Notes: a model not told the origin generated them from the letters alone. A stretch of DNA of 64,000 bases from Roseomonas sp. E05 (GCF_030063475.1 NZ_JASIRT010000008.1:1-64000); one strand, 5' to 3'. Counted from the stretch's first letter, positions 1-8,512 are shown. Made by a program: numbers and translations.

Positions 1-38
1 CGGTCCAGGTCAGCGCCACCACCAGGGATGTTCGTCAT
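1..38 (-). CDS. 5' end of an unidentified gene running off the left edge
   Basis: Only the first 12 codons are inside the window (reading MTNIPGGGADLD). The ATG lies at 36-38 on the minus strand and has a good Shine-Dalgarno GGAGG eight bases upstream, which is the main reason to believe it. No family can be assigned from so few residues. The insertion sequence at about 104-967 lies upstream and may have separated this gene from its original promoter. Confidence 0.35.
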   Translation of the reverse strand, partial: MTNIPGGGADLD

Positions 39-103
39 CGACGTTGCCTCCGCAAGGCAGCGTCGCACATGATCTCCCAGCACTCAACCGAAATGCCCAG
101 GTA

Positions 104-967
104 GTGCTAGAGGGTGTTACGCACTGGCGGCGAGATCTGCGGCGCGCCTGAGCAGGAGGATGGTGACGGCGACGAGGTGCAGGCCTGCCAGGGTCTCGGG
201 CAGTCGCTCGTAGTCGCGGGCGAGGCGACGAAAGCGGGCGAACCAGCCGAAGGAGCGTTCCACCACCCAGCGTCGAGGCAGGAGTTTGAAACCGCGCTTG
301 GCCTCGGGAAGTTTGACCACCTCCAGGGTGATGCCATGGGCGGCGGCCGCCTGGGCGGGCCGCTCCCGGTGTAGCCCTGGTCGACATAAGCCAGGTCCAC
401 GCTCTCGCCGGTCACGTCCTGGACGGCTTCGGCCAGGGAGGAGACGGCCGAGCGATCGTCGGCGTTGGCGGGGGTTACGTGCAGCGCCAGCAGGTGGCCG
501 AGCGTGTCGACCGTCAAGTGCAACTTGGAGCCCCTGGTCCGCTTATGCCCGTCCCAGGCAGCGCGGGCGCCGCTCTCGGGCGTGGATCGCAAGGTCCGGC
601 TATCGAGCACCGCGGCCGAGGGCTCCTCCGCACGACCCTGGGCCAGTCGCAGCACCGCCGGGAGGTCCTGGGCCAGCATCTCGAAGCATCCCGCCCGCAA
701 CCAGCGTTGCGCCTGATCGTAGACCGCGTGCCAGGGCGGAAGATCGTTGGGCATTGCCCGCCAAGCCACGCCGTAGCGCACCAGATACCGCCGCCCGTTG
801 AACGCCTCTCGCAGCGGGTACTCGCGCGGACCGGCCTCCTCGGGCAGCAGTGTCAGATAGGGCGCGACCAGCGTCCACTCCTCGTCAGACACATCGGAAG
901 GGTACGGCTTGCGAGAGGGCATCCATCCAAAACGAGAACCCCGCAGGTCCATGAGCCCTTATAGCAC
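104..967 (-). mobile_element. IS5-family insertion sequence with a broken transposase
   Basis: The element of roughly 860 bp is defined by the transposase it carries. Clean terminal inverted repeats are not visible: the outer ends share only AGGG (about 111 and 959 inward), although GTGCTA at 104-109 and TAGCAC at 962-967 form an inverted pair at the borders. The boundaries are therefore approximate. With the second IS5 element at 1723-2538 it brackets an acetyltransferase gene, so the three may form a composite-transposon-like patch, although the two elements are not copies of each other. Confidence 0.6.
117..952 (-). pseudogene. IS5-family transposase, frameshifted
   Basis: This DDE transposase would need two reading frames. 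The first frame runs from the ATG at 952 and holds the IS5 start (SDEEW...PYL), the first catalytic Asp in LDSRT and the second in YVDQGYTG. The frame then turns to nonsense near 365-369. The remaining C-terminus, with the catalytic Glu motif VVERSFGWFARFRR, lies in another frame ending at 117. One missing base in the C run at 365-367 (G on the coding strand) reconciles the two. The site does not resemble a classical slippery heptamer, so this looks like an inactivating mutation or a sequencing error rather than programmed frameshifting. Start could also be the internal ATG at 922. Confidence 0.75.
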
Positions 968-1030
968 GTTGCAGGCCCAACCGCCGGTAGAGCCGCGAAC
1001 GGCGGCAAGGTCGCTCGGGGTCGAAAGCAA

Positions 1031-1591
1031 TCATGTGGCATCGGCTTCGGACACGACTTCGACGCCTCGCATGATCTTCTCGAACTGGAACGCATCCCCA
1101 TCGCCGCCGGGCAGGTCGTCCTGGCCGGGGTGGTTCGGATCGGGATGGTGCTTGTTGAAAAACTCGATGATCTTGAAGCCGCACTTGTTAACGTAGAAGT
1201 GGATGTTTCGCTTTTCAAAATATGGGGTGTGCGTCTGCCAAGTGATCGTCTCGGGATACCTCTGCTCGATGGCGAACCAGGCTTTCAGGCCGATACCGCG
1301 ACCGTGCTCGCCCACCTTCAGGAAGAAAAGGTCGAGCGAGTTATGATGGGTTTTCGTGTCGATGGTGAGCACAGCACCGCCGACCTTCTGACCACCGCGT
1401 AGAATGCGCAGTACCACGGAGCGCGGGGCATTGATCGACTTGTTGAGCACTTCGTCGGATGGAATGGGTCCGTCCGGCAGCGATCCGAACTCATCGACTA
1501 CAGCCACCGCGAAGGCGTCTTGTAGCTCCTTTTTGAAGTCAGCGATGTCACTGTGTTCTGCGACGGCGAGGGTGATCAGATCTTTGGTCAT
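1031..1591 (-). CDS. GNAT-family N-acetyltransferase
   Basis: The 186-residue protein has the GNAT acetyl-CoA loop (HGRGIGLKAW) preceded by the beta-strand that presents it, and a C-terminal YFEKRNIHFYVNKCGF segment typical of the fold. GNAT enzymes move an acetyl group from acetyl-CoA to an amine; the acceptor here is unknown. I chose the ATG at 1591 (MTKDLITLAV) because the open frame upstream to 1717 reads as non-conserved leader, but no strong ribosome site is visible at either. The gene is visibly poorer in G+C than everything around it and sits between two insertion sequences, so recent transfer is likely. It could be a resistance or detoxification cargo gene, which is inference only. 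Confidence 0.8.
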   Translation of the reverse strand: MTKDLITLAVAEHSDIADFKKELQDAFAVAVVDEFGSLPDGPIPSDEVLNKSINAPRSVVLRILRGGQKVGGAVLTIDTKTHHNSLDLFFLKVGEHGRGIGLKAWFAIEQRYPETITWQTHTPYFEKRNIHFYVNKCGFKIIEFFNKHHPDPNHPGQDDLPGGDGDAFQFEKIMRGVEVVSEADAT

Positions 1592-1720
1592 AGGGTGTGT
1601 GTATATCGTTATGGATCCCGAAGTTTTAGGGGGCACAAGGTCGGTTACGGATTGATACTGGCGAAAGGGATGAGAAGCCGTCTTCCCGGCCACAACGATC
1701 GGTAAGGTCCGTAACACGCG

Positions 1721-2487
1721 TCAAGGCGTGTTAGACAACCGGTCGAGGGCGGCGGCGAGATAGAGGCCGCCGCTGAAGCTGGTTGCGGCCTTATCGTAGC
1801 GGGTGGCGACGGCGCGCCATTCCTTCAGCCGTGCCCAGAGGTTCTCGACGCGATGCCGTCTGCGGTAGACGGCGCGGTCGTAGGGCCGGGCGTTGCGGTG
1901 GGTCGGGTTGGCGCGCATGACGGGCCTGGCGCCGGTCTCCTCGACAAGGTGAAGCCAGAGCGCCGAGGCATAGGCGCCGTCGCAGACCACGCGTCCGAGG
2001 GGGCCGAGATTCGCGGCGATCAGCAGCCAGGCGGGGGCAACCCGCAGTTCCGACGCCTGACCCGGGATCAGGGCAAAGCCGAGCGCTCGCCCCCTGCCGT
2101 CACAGATGGTGCAGGCCTTGGTGCCGTGGCCGCCGCGGGAGCGGCCGAGCGCCTGGGCGGCAGCCCCCCTTTGGCTCCGGCCGCCTTCTGATGCGCCCGC
2201 ACGCTGGTGCCGTCGAGGAACACTTCGCCAAGCTCGGGCCTGCCGCGCTCGCGCAGCCAGGCGAAGGCCCGCTCCCAGACGCCCTGGCGCGACCAGCGTA
2301 TGCGCAACTGCGCCGCCTTCCACCAGGATCCAAGTTCGGCCGGTACCGCGCGCCACTTGGCGCCGTTGCGCTGGCGCCAGACCACCGCCTCCACCGTCCG
2401 GCGCTCGTCCGGAGAGGGGCGCCTCGTTCCAGACCGCACCGCATCCAGCGCCGCTTTCAGCCGCGCCCATTCAACCTCGCTCAGCAC
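1721..2487 (-). CDS. IS5-family transposase, two overlapping frames (probable -1 frameshift)
   Basis: Frame A begins at a GTG (2487), reading MLSEVEWARLKAAL, and contains the first catalytic Asp (VFLDGTSVRAHQK). Frame B, one base back, carries GRSRGGHGTK, the second Asp (VVCDGAYAS) and the Glu motif HRVENLWARLKEW, ending at 1721. The frames overlap at a run reading AAAGGGGGG on the coding strand (2164-2172). A -1 slip there joins the frames into one full-length DDE transposase of normal family length. IS427-type IS5 elements are known to use such frameshifting, so I regard the gene as possibly functional rather than broken. A simple indel mutation remains the alternative. Confidence 0.75.
1723..1740. 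repeat. Left terminal inverted repeat of the 816-bp IS
   Basis: AAGGCGTGTTAGACAACC matches the complement of 2521-2538 at 17 of 18 positions, the difference being T/C at position 7. It marks the outer end on the transposase C-terminal side. Confidence 0.8.
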
Positions 2488-2520
2488 CCGCAGGCCATCA
2501 CAACCCGCAAGGCCGCCATA

Positions 2521-2538
2521 GGTTGTCTAACGCGCCTT
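2521..2538. repeat. Right terminal inverted repeat of the 816-bp IS
   Basis: Partner of 1723-1740; read on the minus strand it is AAGGCGCGTTAGACAACC. It lies about 34 bp upstream of the transposase start. Confidence 0.8.
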
Positions 2539-2706
2539 AGGGGGAAGGGAGAGGCGAGCGGCGCCGATCGCGTTCTGGGCAAGGATCGGTTGAGATGCAC
2601 CTGCGCCGCGCGCAGCGGGGCCGGCGATTAGGCCTGTGCTGCCCCTGCCAGGCGGCCGGGCAGACGGAGAGATTCACCAATCCACGCTCGCCCGGGAAAA
2701 CCGGCC

Positions 2707-3579
2707 TCAAGGGCCGAACAGCACCCCGTCCAGCAGGCTCCGCAGCAGGTTCACGCCCTCCTGCACGCCTTCCAGCCGCAGCGGGCGGCCCTCCGCGCTG
2801 CCGCCAGCACGGGGGAAGGCGGCGCGATCCTGGCCCAGTTCGGCGGCGGAGAGCTTGCCGTCGCCGTCATAGTCCAGGCTCTCCATGGCGAAGCGCGCCA
2901 GGGCCACGCCGGCCAGAACGCCACCGCCACCCGCCGCCGCCACATTCTCCGGCCCCGCATCGTCGGCGGCCGCCAGCACCCAGGTCATGCCGCGCACCAT
3001 CCGCGCGATCTCGGCCACGGAGAGCAGGCGGTCGCCGGAGATGTCGCCCTCCGTCACCACGGCGCCGACGCAGTCGCCCACGCTGGCGCCCGGCGCGCCG
3101 CAGGTGGCCTCCAGCACCTCCAGCGAGGAGAGAAAGGCCAGCCCCTCGCCGTGCAGGGCGGCGAAGGAGGGCGGCGGCACGGGGCAGCGGTGCCAGCCCT
3201 GCACGGGCGTATCGCCGGGGAGCTGGTCATCGCGCAGCTTGGCATCGGGCTCGGCGGTGTCCAGCGTTCCGGCATCGCCGCGCAGCAGCACGCGGGGTGC
3301 CTCCGCGCCGCGCCCGGTGCCCATGTGCCACCCTCCCAGCGGGCGCGCCTCGGCGAAGCGGATCAGCCGGGCCGGCCCGTCCGCCGGCAGCCGCGCCAGG
3401 GCGCGCGCGGTGAGCTGGAGCATGGCCGTGGGCGCCGTGCATTCGCCGGCGAACCAGGCGCCGCGCAGCGGCGTGGGAATCGGCGGCATTTCGGCCGGCG
3501 CGGAGGCAGGCCCCTGGGCCAGCGCGGAGCCGAGCGGCAGCAGCGCCGCCAGCAGGCCGGAAAGCAGGAAGCGCGTCAT
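2707..3579 (-). CDS. Exported EF-hand protein
   Basis: The 290-residue protein starts with a signal peptide (MTRFLLSGLLAALLPLGSALA). It has two canonical 12-residue EF-hand loops, at residues 179-190 (Asp179, Ser181, Asp183, Glu190) and 236-247 (DYDGDGKLSAAE), so it should bind calcium outside the cytoplasm. Three cysteines in the middle part (131, 160, 170) could form a disulfide. The rest is not recognised. Its ATG overlaps the stop of the upstream repeat-protein gene by ATGA (3576-3579), so the two are translationally coupled and probably work together. The enzymatic or structural role is unknown. Confidence 0.75.
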   Translation of the reverse strand: MTRFLLSGLLAALLPLGSALAQGPASAPAEMPPIPTPLRGAWFAGECTAPTAMLQLTARALARLPADGPARLIRFAEARPLGGWHMGTGRGAEAPRVLLRGDAGTLDTAEPDAKLRDDQLPGDTPVQGWHRCPVPPPSFAALHGEGLAFLSSLEVLEATCGAPGASVGDCVGAVVTEGDISGDRLLSVAEIARMVRGMTWVLAAADDAGPENVAAAGGGGVLAGVALARFAMESLDYDGDGKLSAAELGQDRAAFPRAGGSAEGRPLRLEGVQEGVNLLRSLLDGVLFGP

Positions 3580-5093
3580 GGCAGGGCCACCTCGGTGCCG
3601 GAGCAAAGGTCGAAGCGCGGCCGGTCGATCTCCTGGCCGTTGCGGAACACCGCGTGCAGATGCCCGGTGCAGCCCACCGCCTCGGGCGGCTGGAAGTCCA
3701 GCGTCTCGCCGCGGCCGAGCACGGTGCTGCCGAGCCGGTCGGGGCCGCGCGGCGCGCCCTCCGGGTCCACGTAGAGCTGCACGATCGGCGCCGGGCCGAG
3801 ATTGCGCAGGCGCACGCTGCCCTCCCGCGGCGGCCCCGGCTCGATCTGGCCGGCGCCCTGGTCGAGCCGTTCCGCCAGCGTCCAGCCGGGCCGCAGCACG
3901 ATCAGCCCGTTCTCGCAGATGTTGACGCCGCGGCGTTCCTCCGCCCCGCCATTGGCGAAGACGACGCGCAGATCGATGTCGCAGGCGCTGCGGAGCACCA
4001 GCTCGGCGCGGCCGCCGCGCTCCAGCGGCGGGTCGCCCAGCCGGTTCTCGCCCCAGTCGGTGTCGTCCACACCCGAGGCATAGACCTCCTGCACCGGGGA
4101 GGGCTCGCGGTTGAGCAGGATGAAGCTGCGCTCCGGCTGGCGCGGGATGCCGCTGCCGTCGAACACCACGCGCGGCTGCTTGCAAAGGTCGTTGCCGCTT
4201 TTTTCCTCGGCGGTTTCGTCGTCATAGACGGCGCGCAGGTCCACCTGGCAGGCGCGGCTGCGCAGGCGCAGGCGGAAGCGGGCGCCCGGCTCGATCGTGC
4301 CCGAGCCGAGCCGGTCGGTGCCCCAGCTTTCCGCGCCGGCCCGCTCGGCGCCGCCGTTGCCGGCATAGAGATTGCGGATCGCATGATCATTGCCATTGAC
4401 CACCTCCGTCTCCCGCCAGGGAATGGAGGCGTCGCCAAAGGCGACACGGCTGCGGCGGCAGAGATCGACCCGGCGGCGTTCCTGCACCGACTCGTCCTCG
4501 AAGACGGCGGTCAGGTCGTAGAGGCAGGCGCGGGCACGGCCGAGACGGAGGGTGACGCTGCCTTCCGCCGCCACCGTCTCGGAGGCGAGCCGGTCGGGGC
4601 CGCGCTGCGGCGCGCCGGCGGGCATGGCGTAGAGTTCGCGCATCGCCATGTCGGTGTCGTTCACCACCGTTGCCTCGCGCAGCGGCAGGGAAGGGTCCCC
4701 GAAGGTGACGCGGCCGTTGCGGCAGATATCCACGCCGCGCTTCTCCTCCTCGCTGCCATCCGCCAGGACGGCGCGCAGGTCGAACAGGCAGAGGCGCTGG
4801 CGGCCCAGCGAGATTCGCAGGGTGGCGCCGTTGGGCAGCGTGTCGCCCTCCAGCCGGTCGCTGCCGGGCTCGACGCTGCCGGCCGGCGTCACGTACAGCT
4901 CGCTCAGGCTGAGGCCGAGCTCGTTCGCCACCACCACCTCACGCTCGGCGGGGCGTGGTGGCGCCGCCACGGGTGGGTGGGACCGGGCGGAGGGCTGCTG
5001 GGCCTGGGCGGCGGGGAACGGCGCCGCCGGATTCAGGCCTCCCAGCCATGGTGCGGAGAGCAATGAGAGCACCAGGCCCAAGCGTAGTCGCAT
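3576..5093 (-). CDS. Exported protein of five tandem Cys-pair repeats
   Basis: The 505-residue protein has a signal peptide (MRLRLGLVLSLLSAPWLGG, cleavage probably near the AQA at 29-31), a Pro-rich linker, then five diverged repeats at about residues 52-131, 142-220, 230-311, 323-400 and 425-503. Each repeat reads roughly N..(I/M)RELY..PAG..G.DRLG..L..G..L.LG...C..DLRAVF.DG.EE.RGVD.C. Each has two Cys exactly 22 residues apart (102/124, 190/212, 282/304, 371/393, 475/497), so one disulfide per repeat in the periplasm is likely. Similar single-domain proteins occur in alphaproteobacteria, but I know no function. Start chosen at ATG 5093, where the signal peptide begins and GAGGG lies about 10 bases upstream; an in-frame upstream extension to 5198 is unlikely. 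Coupled to the EF-hand gene downstream. Confidence 0.8.
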   Translation of the reverse strand: MRLRLGLVLSLLSAPWLGGLNPAAPFPAAQAQQPSARSHPPVAAPPRPAEREVVVANELGLSLSELYVTPAGSVEPGSDRLEGDTLPNGATLRISLGRQRLCLFDLRAVLADGSEEEKRGVDICRNGRVTFGDPSLPLREATVVNDTDMAMRELYAMPAGAPQRGPDRLASETVAAEGSVTLRLGRARACLYDLTAVFEDESVQERRRVDLCRRSRVAFGDASIPWRETEVVNGNDHAIRNLYAGNGGAERAGAESWGTDRLGSGTIEPGARFRLRLRSRACQVDLRAVYDDETAEEKSGNDLCKQPRVVFDGSGIPRQPERSFILLNREPSPVQEVYASGVDDTDWGENRLGDPPLERGGRAELVLRSACDIDLRVVFANGGAEERRGVNICENGLIVLRPGWTLAERLDQGAGQIEPGPPREGSVRLRNLGPAPIVQLYVDPEGAPRGPDRLGSTVLGRGETLDFQPPEAVGCTGHLHAVFRNGQEIDRPRFDLCSGTEVALP

Positions 5094-5155
5094 CCAGAAA
5101 CAACCCTCTTGCCGCGCCCACAATGCGAGCGGCCATGTTGCAGCGCAAGCGTTGC

Positions 5156-5193
5156 GCGGGCGGCGGAATCGACATTTGCGATTTGCCGCCCGC
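5156..5193. promoter_or_regulatory. Perfect 9-bp inverted repeat in the divergent region before tctC
   Basis: GCGGGCGGC (5156-5164) and GCCGCCCGC (5185-5193) can form a 9-bp stem with a 20-base loop, about 50 bases before the tctC start and 60 bases upstream of the repeat-protein gene on the other strand. It could be a leader hairpin of tctC or a binding site serving both genes. There is no T-run, so a terminator is less likely. Confidence 0.35.
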
Positions 5194-5242
5194 CCCATTA
5201 TCGCGCAATTTCTTGGCGATATAACCGTCCGAGGAGACGAAC

Positions 5243-6214
5243 ATGCTGCGCCGTCACGTGTTATCCGCCACCGCTGCCGGCCTGGTGCTGCCCCTGCTGG
5301 GCCGCGCGGCCCTGGCGCAGCAGCAGCAGCGCTATGCCACCATGCACGCCTTCATTCCGGCTGGCCCGGGCGGCGGCTGGGACGGGCTCGGTCGCGCCAT
5401 CGAGCAGGTCGCGCGCCAGGCCGGGATGGTCGGCAGCTTCCAGTTCGAGAATGTCGGCGGCGCCGGCGGCACGGTGGGGCTGCCCCGCTTCGTCGGGCAG
5501 CGCCGCGGTGACGCGAACAGCTTCATGGTGGGCGGCGCCATCATGGTGGGCGCGGTGCTCGCCAACAAGTCGCCGGTCGGGCTGAAGGACGTCACGCCCA
5601 TCGCGCGCATGACCACCGAGCCGGGCGTCATCGTCGTGCCCGGCAGCAGCGACATCAAGACGCTGGAGGACTTCCTCAACGCGCTGAAGAGCAATCCGGG
5701 CGGCACCTCGGTGGCGGGCGGCAGTGCCGGCGGCATGGACCACATCCTGCTCGGCCTGCTGCTGAAGTCGCAGGGCCGCTCGGCGAAGGACGCCTCCTAC
5801 GTCGCCTTCGCGGGTGGCGGGCCGGCCCAGGCGGCGATCCTCGGCGCGCAGGTGAAGGCGGGCATCTCCGGCGTCTCCGAGTTCGCCGAGCAGATCAAGG
5901 CCGGCCGCATGCGCGCCCTGGCCACCAGCGGCGAGGAGCGCAGCCTGCCGGACGTGCCGACGCTGAAGGAGAAGGGCGTGGACATCGTCCTCGGCAACTG
6001 GCGCGGCGTGTTCGGTCCGCCGGGCATGAAGGCCGACGACAAGAAGAAGATGGTGCAGTTCTTCACCGACCTGCACAACCTGCCGGCCTGGAAGGAGATG
6101 CTGGAGCGCCAGGGCTGGGAGGATGCCTTCCTCGCCGGGGAGGAATTCGAGGCCTTCCTCAAGCAGGACGAGAAGGCGACCACCGAGGTGCTGAAGGAAG
6201 TCGGGCTGCTTTGA
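5243..6214 (+). CDS. tctC: Tripartite tricarboxylate transporter substrate-binding protein (TctC/Bug)
   Basis: The 323-residue periplasmic binding protein has a signal peptide ending near Ala-Leu-Ala-Gln and the Bug-family core (IPAGPGGGWDGLGRAI, NVGGAGGTVG). It captures a carboxylate such as citrate or a related organic acid and delivers it to the TctAB membrane unit. A strong ribosome site (GAGGAG) lies about 7 bases before the ATG. It is the first gene of tctCBA, with 25 bp to tctB. Among the five Bug proteins in this window it is the only one with its membrane partners next door. The substrate is not predictable. Confidence 0.92.
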   Translation: MLRRHVLSATAAGLVLPLLGRAALAQQQQRYATMHAFIPAGPGGGWDGLGRAIEQVARQAGMVGSFQFENVGGAGGTVGLPRFVGQRRGDANSFMVGGAIMVGAVLANKSPVGLKDVTPIARMTTEPGVIVVPGSSDIKTLEDFLNALKSNPGGTSVAGGSAGGMDHILLGLLLKSQGRSAKDASYVAFAGGGPAQAAILGAQVKAGISGVSEFAEQIKAGRMRALATSGEERSLPDVPTLKEKGVDIVLGNWRGVFGPPGMKADDKKKMVQFFTDLHNLPAWKEMLERQGWEDAFLAGEEFEAFLKQDEKATTEVLKEVGLL

Positions 6215-6239
6215 TCGGCCCGGAGCGGGGGAAGCCGGA

Positions 6240-6728
6240 ATGGCGCGCGTGAAGTCCGGTGCCGGACCCGACCTGGCGGTCGGAGTGTTCGTGGTGCTGC
6301 TCGGTCTGCTCTGCCTGTGGCAGGCGGCGGCGATTCCGGTCACCCCGCTCTATGCGCAGGTGGGGCCGAAATTCATGCCTTACCTGGTGGGCGCGCTGGT
6401 CGTCGCCGTCGGGCTCGGCCTGACCGGGGTGGCGCTGCGCGGCGGCTGGTCGCGCGGCCTGGAGGAAGTGGCCGAGGCGCCGCCCACCAACTGGCGTGCC
6501 CTCGGCCTGCTGGGCGCCGGGCTGCTGGTCAACCTGCTGCTGATCAGCACGCTCGGCTTCGTTTTCGCGGCCACCGCGCAGTTCGTGCTGGTGGCGGCGG
6601 CCTTCGGCAGCCGCCGTCCGGGACGGGACCTGCTGATCGGCCTCGCTGTCACGCTCGGCGCCTTCCTGGCCTTCGACAAGCTGCTCGGCGTCAATATCGG
6701 CGCCGGCATCCTGGAAGGGGTTCTCTGA
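6240..6728 (+). CDS. tctB: Tripartite tricarboxylate transporter small membrane subunit (TctB)
   Basis: The 162-residue protein has about four hydrophobic segments (residues about 14-34, 44-64, 83-103 and 107-140), the normal size and layout for TctB. It forms the membrane complex with TctA, in the manner of the small subunit of TRAP-like secondary transporters. The GGGGAAG before the ATG is an acceptable ribosome site. It stops 4 bp before tctA, so the genes are in one operon. Confidence 0.88.
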   Translation: MARVKSGAGPDLAVGVFVVLLGLLCLWQAAAIPVTPLYAQVGPKFMPYLVGALVVAVGLGLTGVALRGGWSRGLEEVAEAPPTNWRALGLLGAGLLVNLLLISTLGFVFAATAQFVLVAAAFGSRRPGRDLLIGLAVTLGAFLAFDKLLGVNIGAGILEGVL

Positions 6729-6732
6729 GACC

Positions 6733-8226
6733 ATGGACATCTGGTCCGGCCTCGCGCTCGGCTTCGGCAATGCGCTCTCGGTCACCAATCTGGGCTGGGC
6801 GCTGCTGGGTTGTTTTCTCGGCACCGCGATCGGCGTGCTGCCGGGCATCGGCCCGGCGCTGACCATCGCGCTGCTGCTGCCCATCACCTTCCAGGTCAGC
6901 GCGACGGGCGCCTTCATCCTGTTCTGCGGCGTGTTCTACGGCGCGATGTATGGCGGCTCGACCACGTCCATCCTGCTCAACACGCCCGGCGAATCCGGCT
7001 CCATCATCACCGCGCTGGAAGGCGCCAAGATGGCGCGCAACGGCCGCGCCGGCCCTGCGCTCTTCACCTCGGCGGTCGGCAGCTTCGTCGCCGGCACGAT
7101 CGGCACGCTCGGCATTTCCTTCCTTGGCCCGATTGTGGTGGAACTGGCGCTGCAGCTTGGCCCGGCCGAGTACTTCTCGCTGATGGTGCTGTGCTTCGTC
7201 ACCGTCTCCGCGGTGCTGGGCGGCTCGGCCTTGCGCGGCCTCACCTCGCTCGGCTTCGGCCTGCTGATCGGCCTTGTCGGCATCGACCTGCAGACCGGCC
7301 AGCCGCGTCTGACCTTCGGCGTCATGGAACTGCTGGACGGCGTGGACGTGGTGCTGGTCGCGGTCGCGCTCTTTGCCGTCGGTGAAACGCTCTTCCTGGC
7401 CTGGCGCCATGTCGAGGGCAAGCAGGAGGTGCGCGAGGTCGGCAAGCTGATGATGTCGCGGGAGGACTGGAAGCGCAGCATCGGCCCCTGGCTGCGCGGT
7501 GCGCTGCTCGGCTTTCCCTTCGGCGTGATGCCGGCCGGCGGCACCGAGATGCCGACCATGCTGAGCTACTTCACCGAGCGGAAGCTGGTGCGCCCGCAGT
7601 ACCGCAAGGAGTTCGGCACCACCGGCGCGATCGAGGGCGTCGCCGGACCCGAGGCGGCGAACAACGCCGCCGCCGCCGGCGTGCTGGTGCCGATGCTGAC
7701 GCTGGGCCTGCCCACCTCGGCCACGGCGGCGATCATGCTCTCCGCCTTCCAGTCCTACGGCATCCAGCCCGGGCCGCTGCTGTTCACCACGCAGGCGGAC
7801 CTGGTCTGGACGCTGATCGCCTCGCTCTACATCGCCAACATCATGCTGGTGGTGCTGAACCTGCCGCTGGTCGGCCTCTGGGCGCGTATCCTGAAGATCC
7901 CGACGCCGCAGCTCTATGCGGGCATCCTGGTCTTCGCCACCATCGGCACCTACGGCATCAGCAACAGCGTGGTGGACCTGGCGCTGCTCTACGGCATCGG
8001 CGTCGTCGCCATGTTCATGCGCCGCTTCGACTTCCCGCAGGCGCCGGTGGTGATTGGCATGATCCTGGGCCCGATGGCGGAGCAGGCGATGCGCCAGGCG
8101 CTGACCATCAGCCAGGGCGACTGGACCACCTTCATCACGCGGCCGATCTCGCTGTGCATCCTGGTACTGGCGGTGCTGGCACTGCTCGGACCGCCGCTCT
8201 GGGCAACCGTCGCGCGACGGGCCTGA
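6733..8226 (+). CDS. tctA: Tripartite tricarboxylate transporter large permease (TctA)
   Basis: The 497-residue, many-helix membrane protein contains the TctA signatures: [11 protein letters not shown] at about residues 34-44, [15 protein letters not shown] at 73-87, and the internally repeated [12 protein letters not shown]...[13 protein letters not shown] around 300-332. It is the transport channel, driven by the cation gradient and fed by TctC. Full length with no sign of damage. Last gene of the operon; a strong hairpin follows at 8269-8290. Confidence 0.93.
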   Translation: MDIWSGLALGFGNALSVTNLGWALLGCFLGTAIGVLPGIGPALTIALLLPITFQVSATGAFILFCGVFYGAMYGGSTTSILLNTPGESGSIITALEGAKMARNGRAGPALFTSAVGSFVAGTIGTLGISFLGPIVVELALQLGPAEYFSLMVLCFVTVSAVLGGSALRGLTSLGFGLLIGLVGIDLQTGQPRLTFGVMELLDGVDVVLVAVALFAVGETLFLAWRHVEGKQEVREVGKLMMSREDWKRSIGPWLRGALLGFPFGVMPAGGTEMPTMLSYFTERKLVRPQYRKEFGTTGAIEGVAGPEAANNAAAAGVLVPMLTLGLPTSATAAIMLSAFQSYGIQPGPLLFTTQADLVWTLIASLYIANIMLVVLNLPLVGLWARILKIPTPQLYAGILVFATIGTYGISNSVVDLALLYGIGVVAMFMRRFDFPQAPVVIGMILGPMAEQAMRQALTISQGDWTTFITRPISLCILVLAVLALLGPPLWATVARRA

Positions 8227-8268
8227 AGGCGCCGCGCTTTCGAAAACCCGAAGAAAGAAGATGGGGAC

Positions 8269-8290
8269 CCGGGGGAATTCCTTCCCCCGG
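8269..8290 (+). terminator. Hairpin after tctA, probable terminator
   Basis: CCGGGGGAA (8269-8277) pairs with TTCCCCCGG (8282-8290) around a TTCC tetraloop, 43 bp after the tctA stop. No T-run follows. The surrounding motif (GAAAACC, purine-rich AGAAGAAG, then the G-run hairpin) recurs at 53997-54042 after another transport gene, suggesting a repeated terminator-like module. Confidence 0.5.
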
Positions 8291-8335
8291 ACTTCCCCTC
8301 AAAGTGCCTGACGAAACGGGTCGGGCGACGTTGTC

Positions 8336-8512
8336 ATGGAAGCGGTAGAACCCCCCGTTCCGGACGATCCCTGGAGGGTGGTTGAGCCGCTGCCGCTTGC
8401 CGAGCCACCCATGCCGAAAGGCGGCTGGCCGAGGCTGCCGACCGGGCAGCATTGACCGGCATCATGTTCATCCTGGCCGCTGGCACGCGGTGGAAGCGGC
8501 TGCCGGTGGAAA
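8336..8512 (+). pseudogene. Remnant of an IS5-family transposase N-terminus
   Basis: The frame from ATG 8336 reads PDDPWRVVEPL...PKGGWPRLP and stops at 8453-8455. Restoring one missing G near 8440-8441 continues as DRAALTGIMFILAAGTRWKRLPVE, the usual start of IS5-family transposases that begin with DDLW..(V/I)EPLLP. Nothing of the catalytic core follows, so this is a truncated, frameshifted relic. A related relic lies on the other strand at 55150-55263. Confidence 0.6.

Larger units (their letters stand above)
1723..2538 (-). mobile_element. IS5-family (IS427-like) insertion sequence, 816 bp
   Basis: The ends are near-perfect 18-bp inverted repeats: AAGGCGTGTTAGACAACC at 1723-1740 and the complement of AAGGCGCGTTAGACAACC at 2521-2538 (one mismatch). 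The element carries one transposase gene in two frames. The flanking dinucleotides TC (1721-1722) and AG (2539-2540) do not form an obvious target duplication. The transposase stop codon TGA (1721-1723) is completed by flanking bases, so the insertion site helps to terminate translation. Confidence 0.8.

Noticed and set aside
107-2540. The two IS elements as copies of one composite transposon
   Set aside because: Their transposases differ throughout, and the 18-bp ends of the second are not found at the first.
2707-4185. Extending the EF-hand protein upstream to 4185
   Set aside because: The extension lies inside the repeat-protein gene in another frame; the signal peptide at 3579 and the ATGA overlap mark the true start.
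4648-5511. Long open frames opposite or alongside the repeat-protein and tctC genes
   Set aside because: They lack family motifs and ribosome sites, and their composition is what the third-codon G+C bias of the real genes gives in the other frames.
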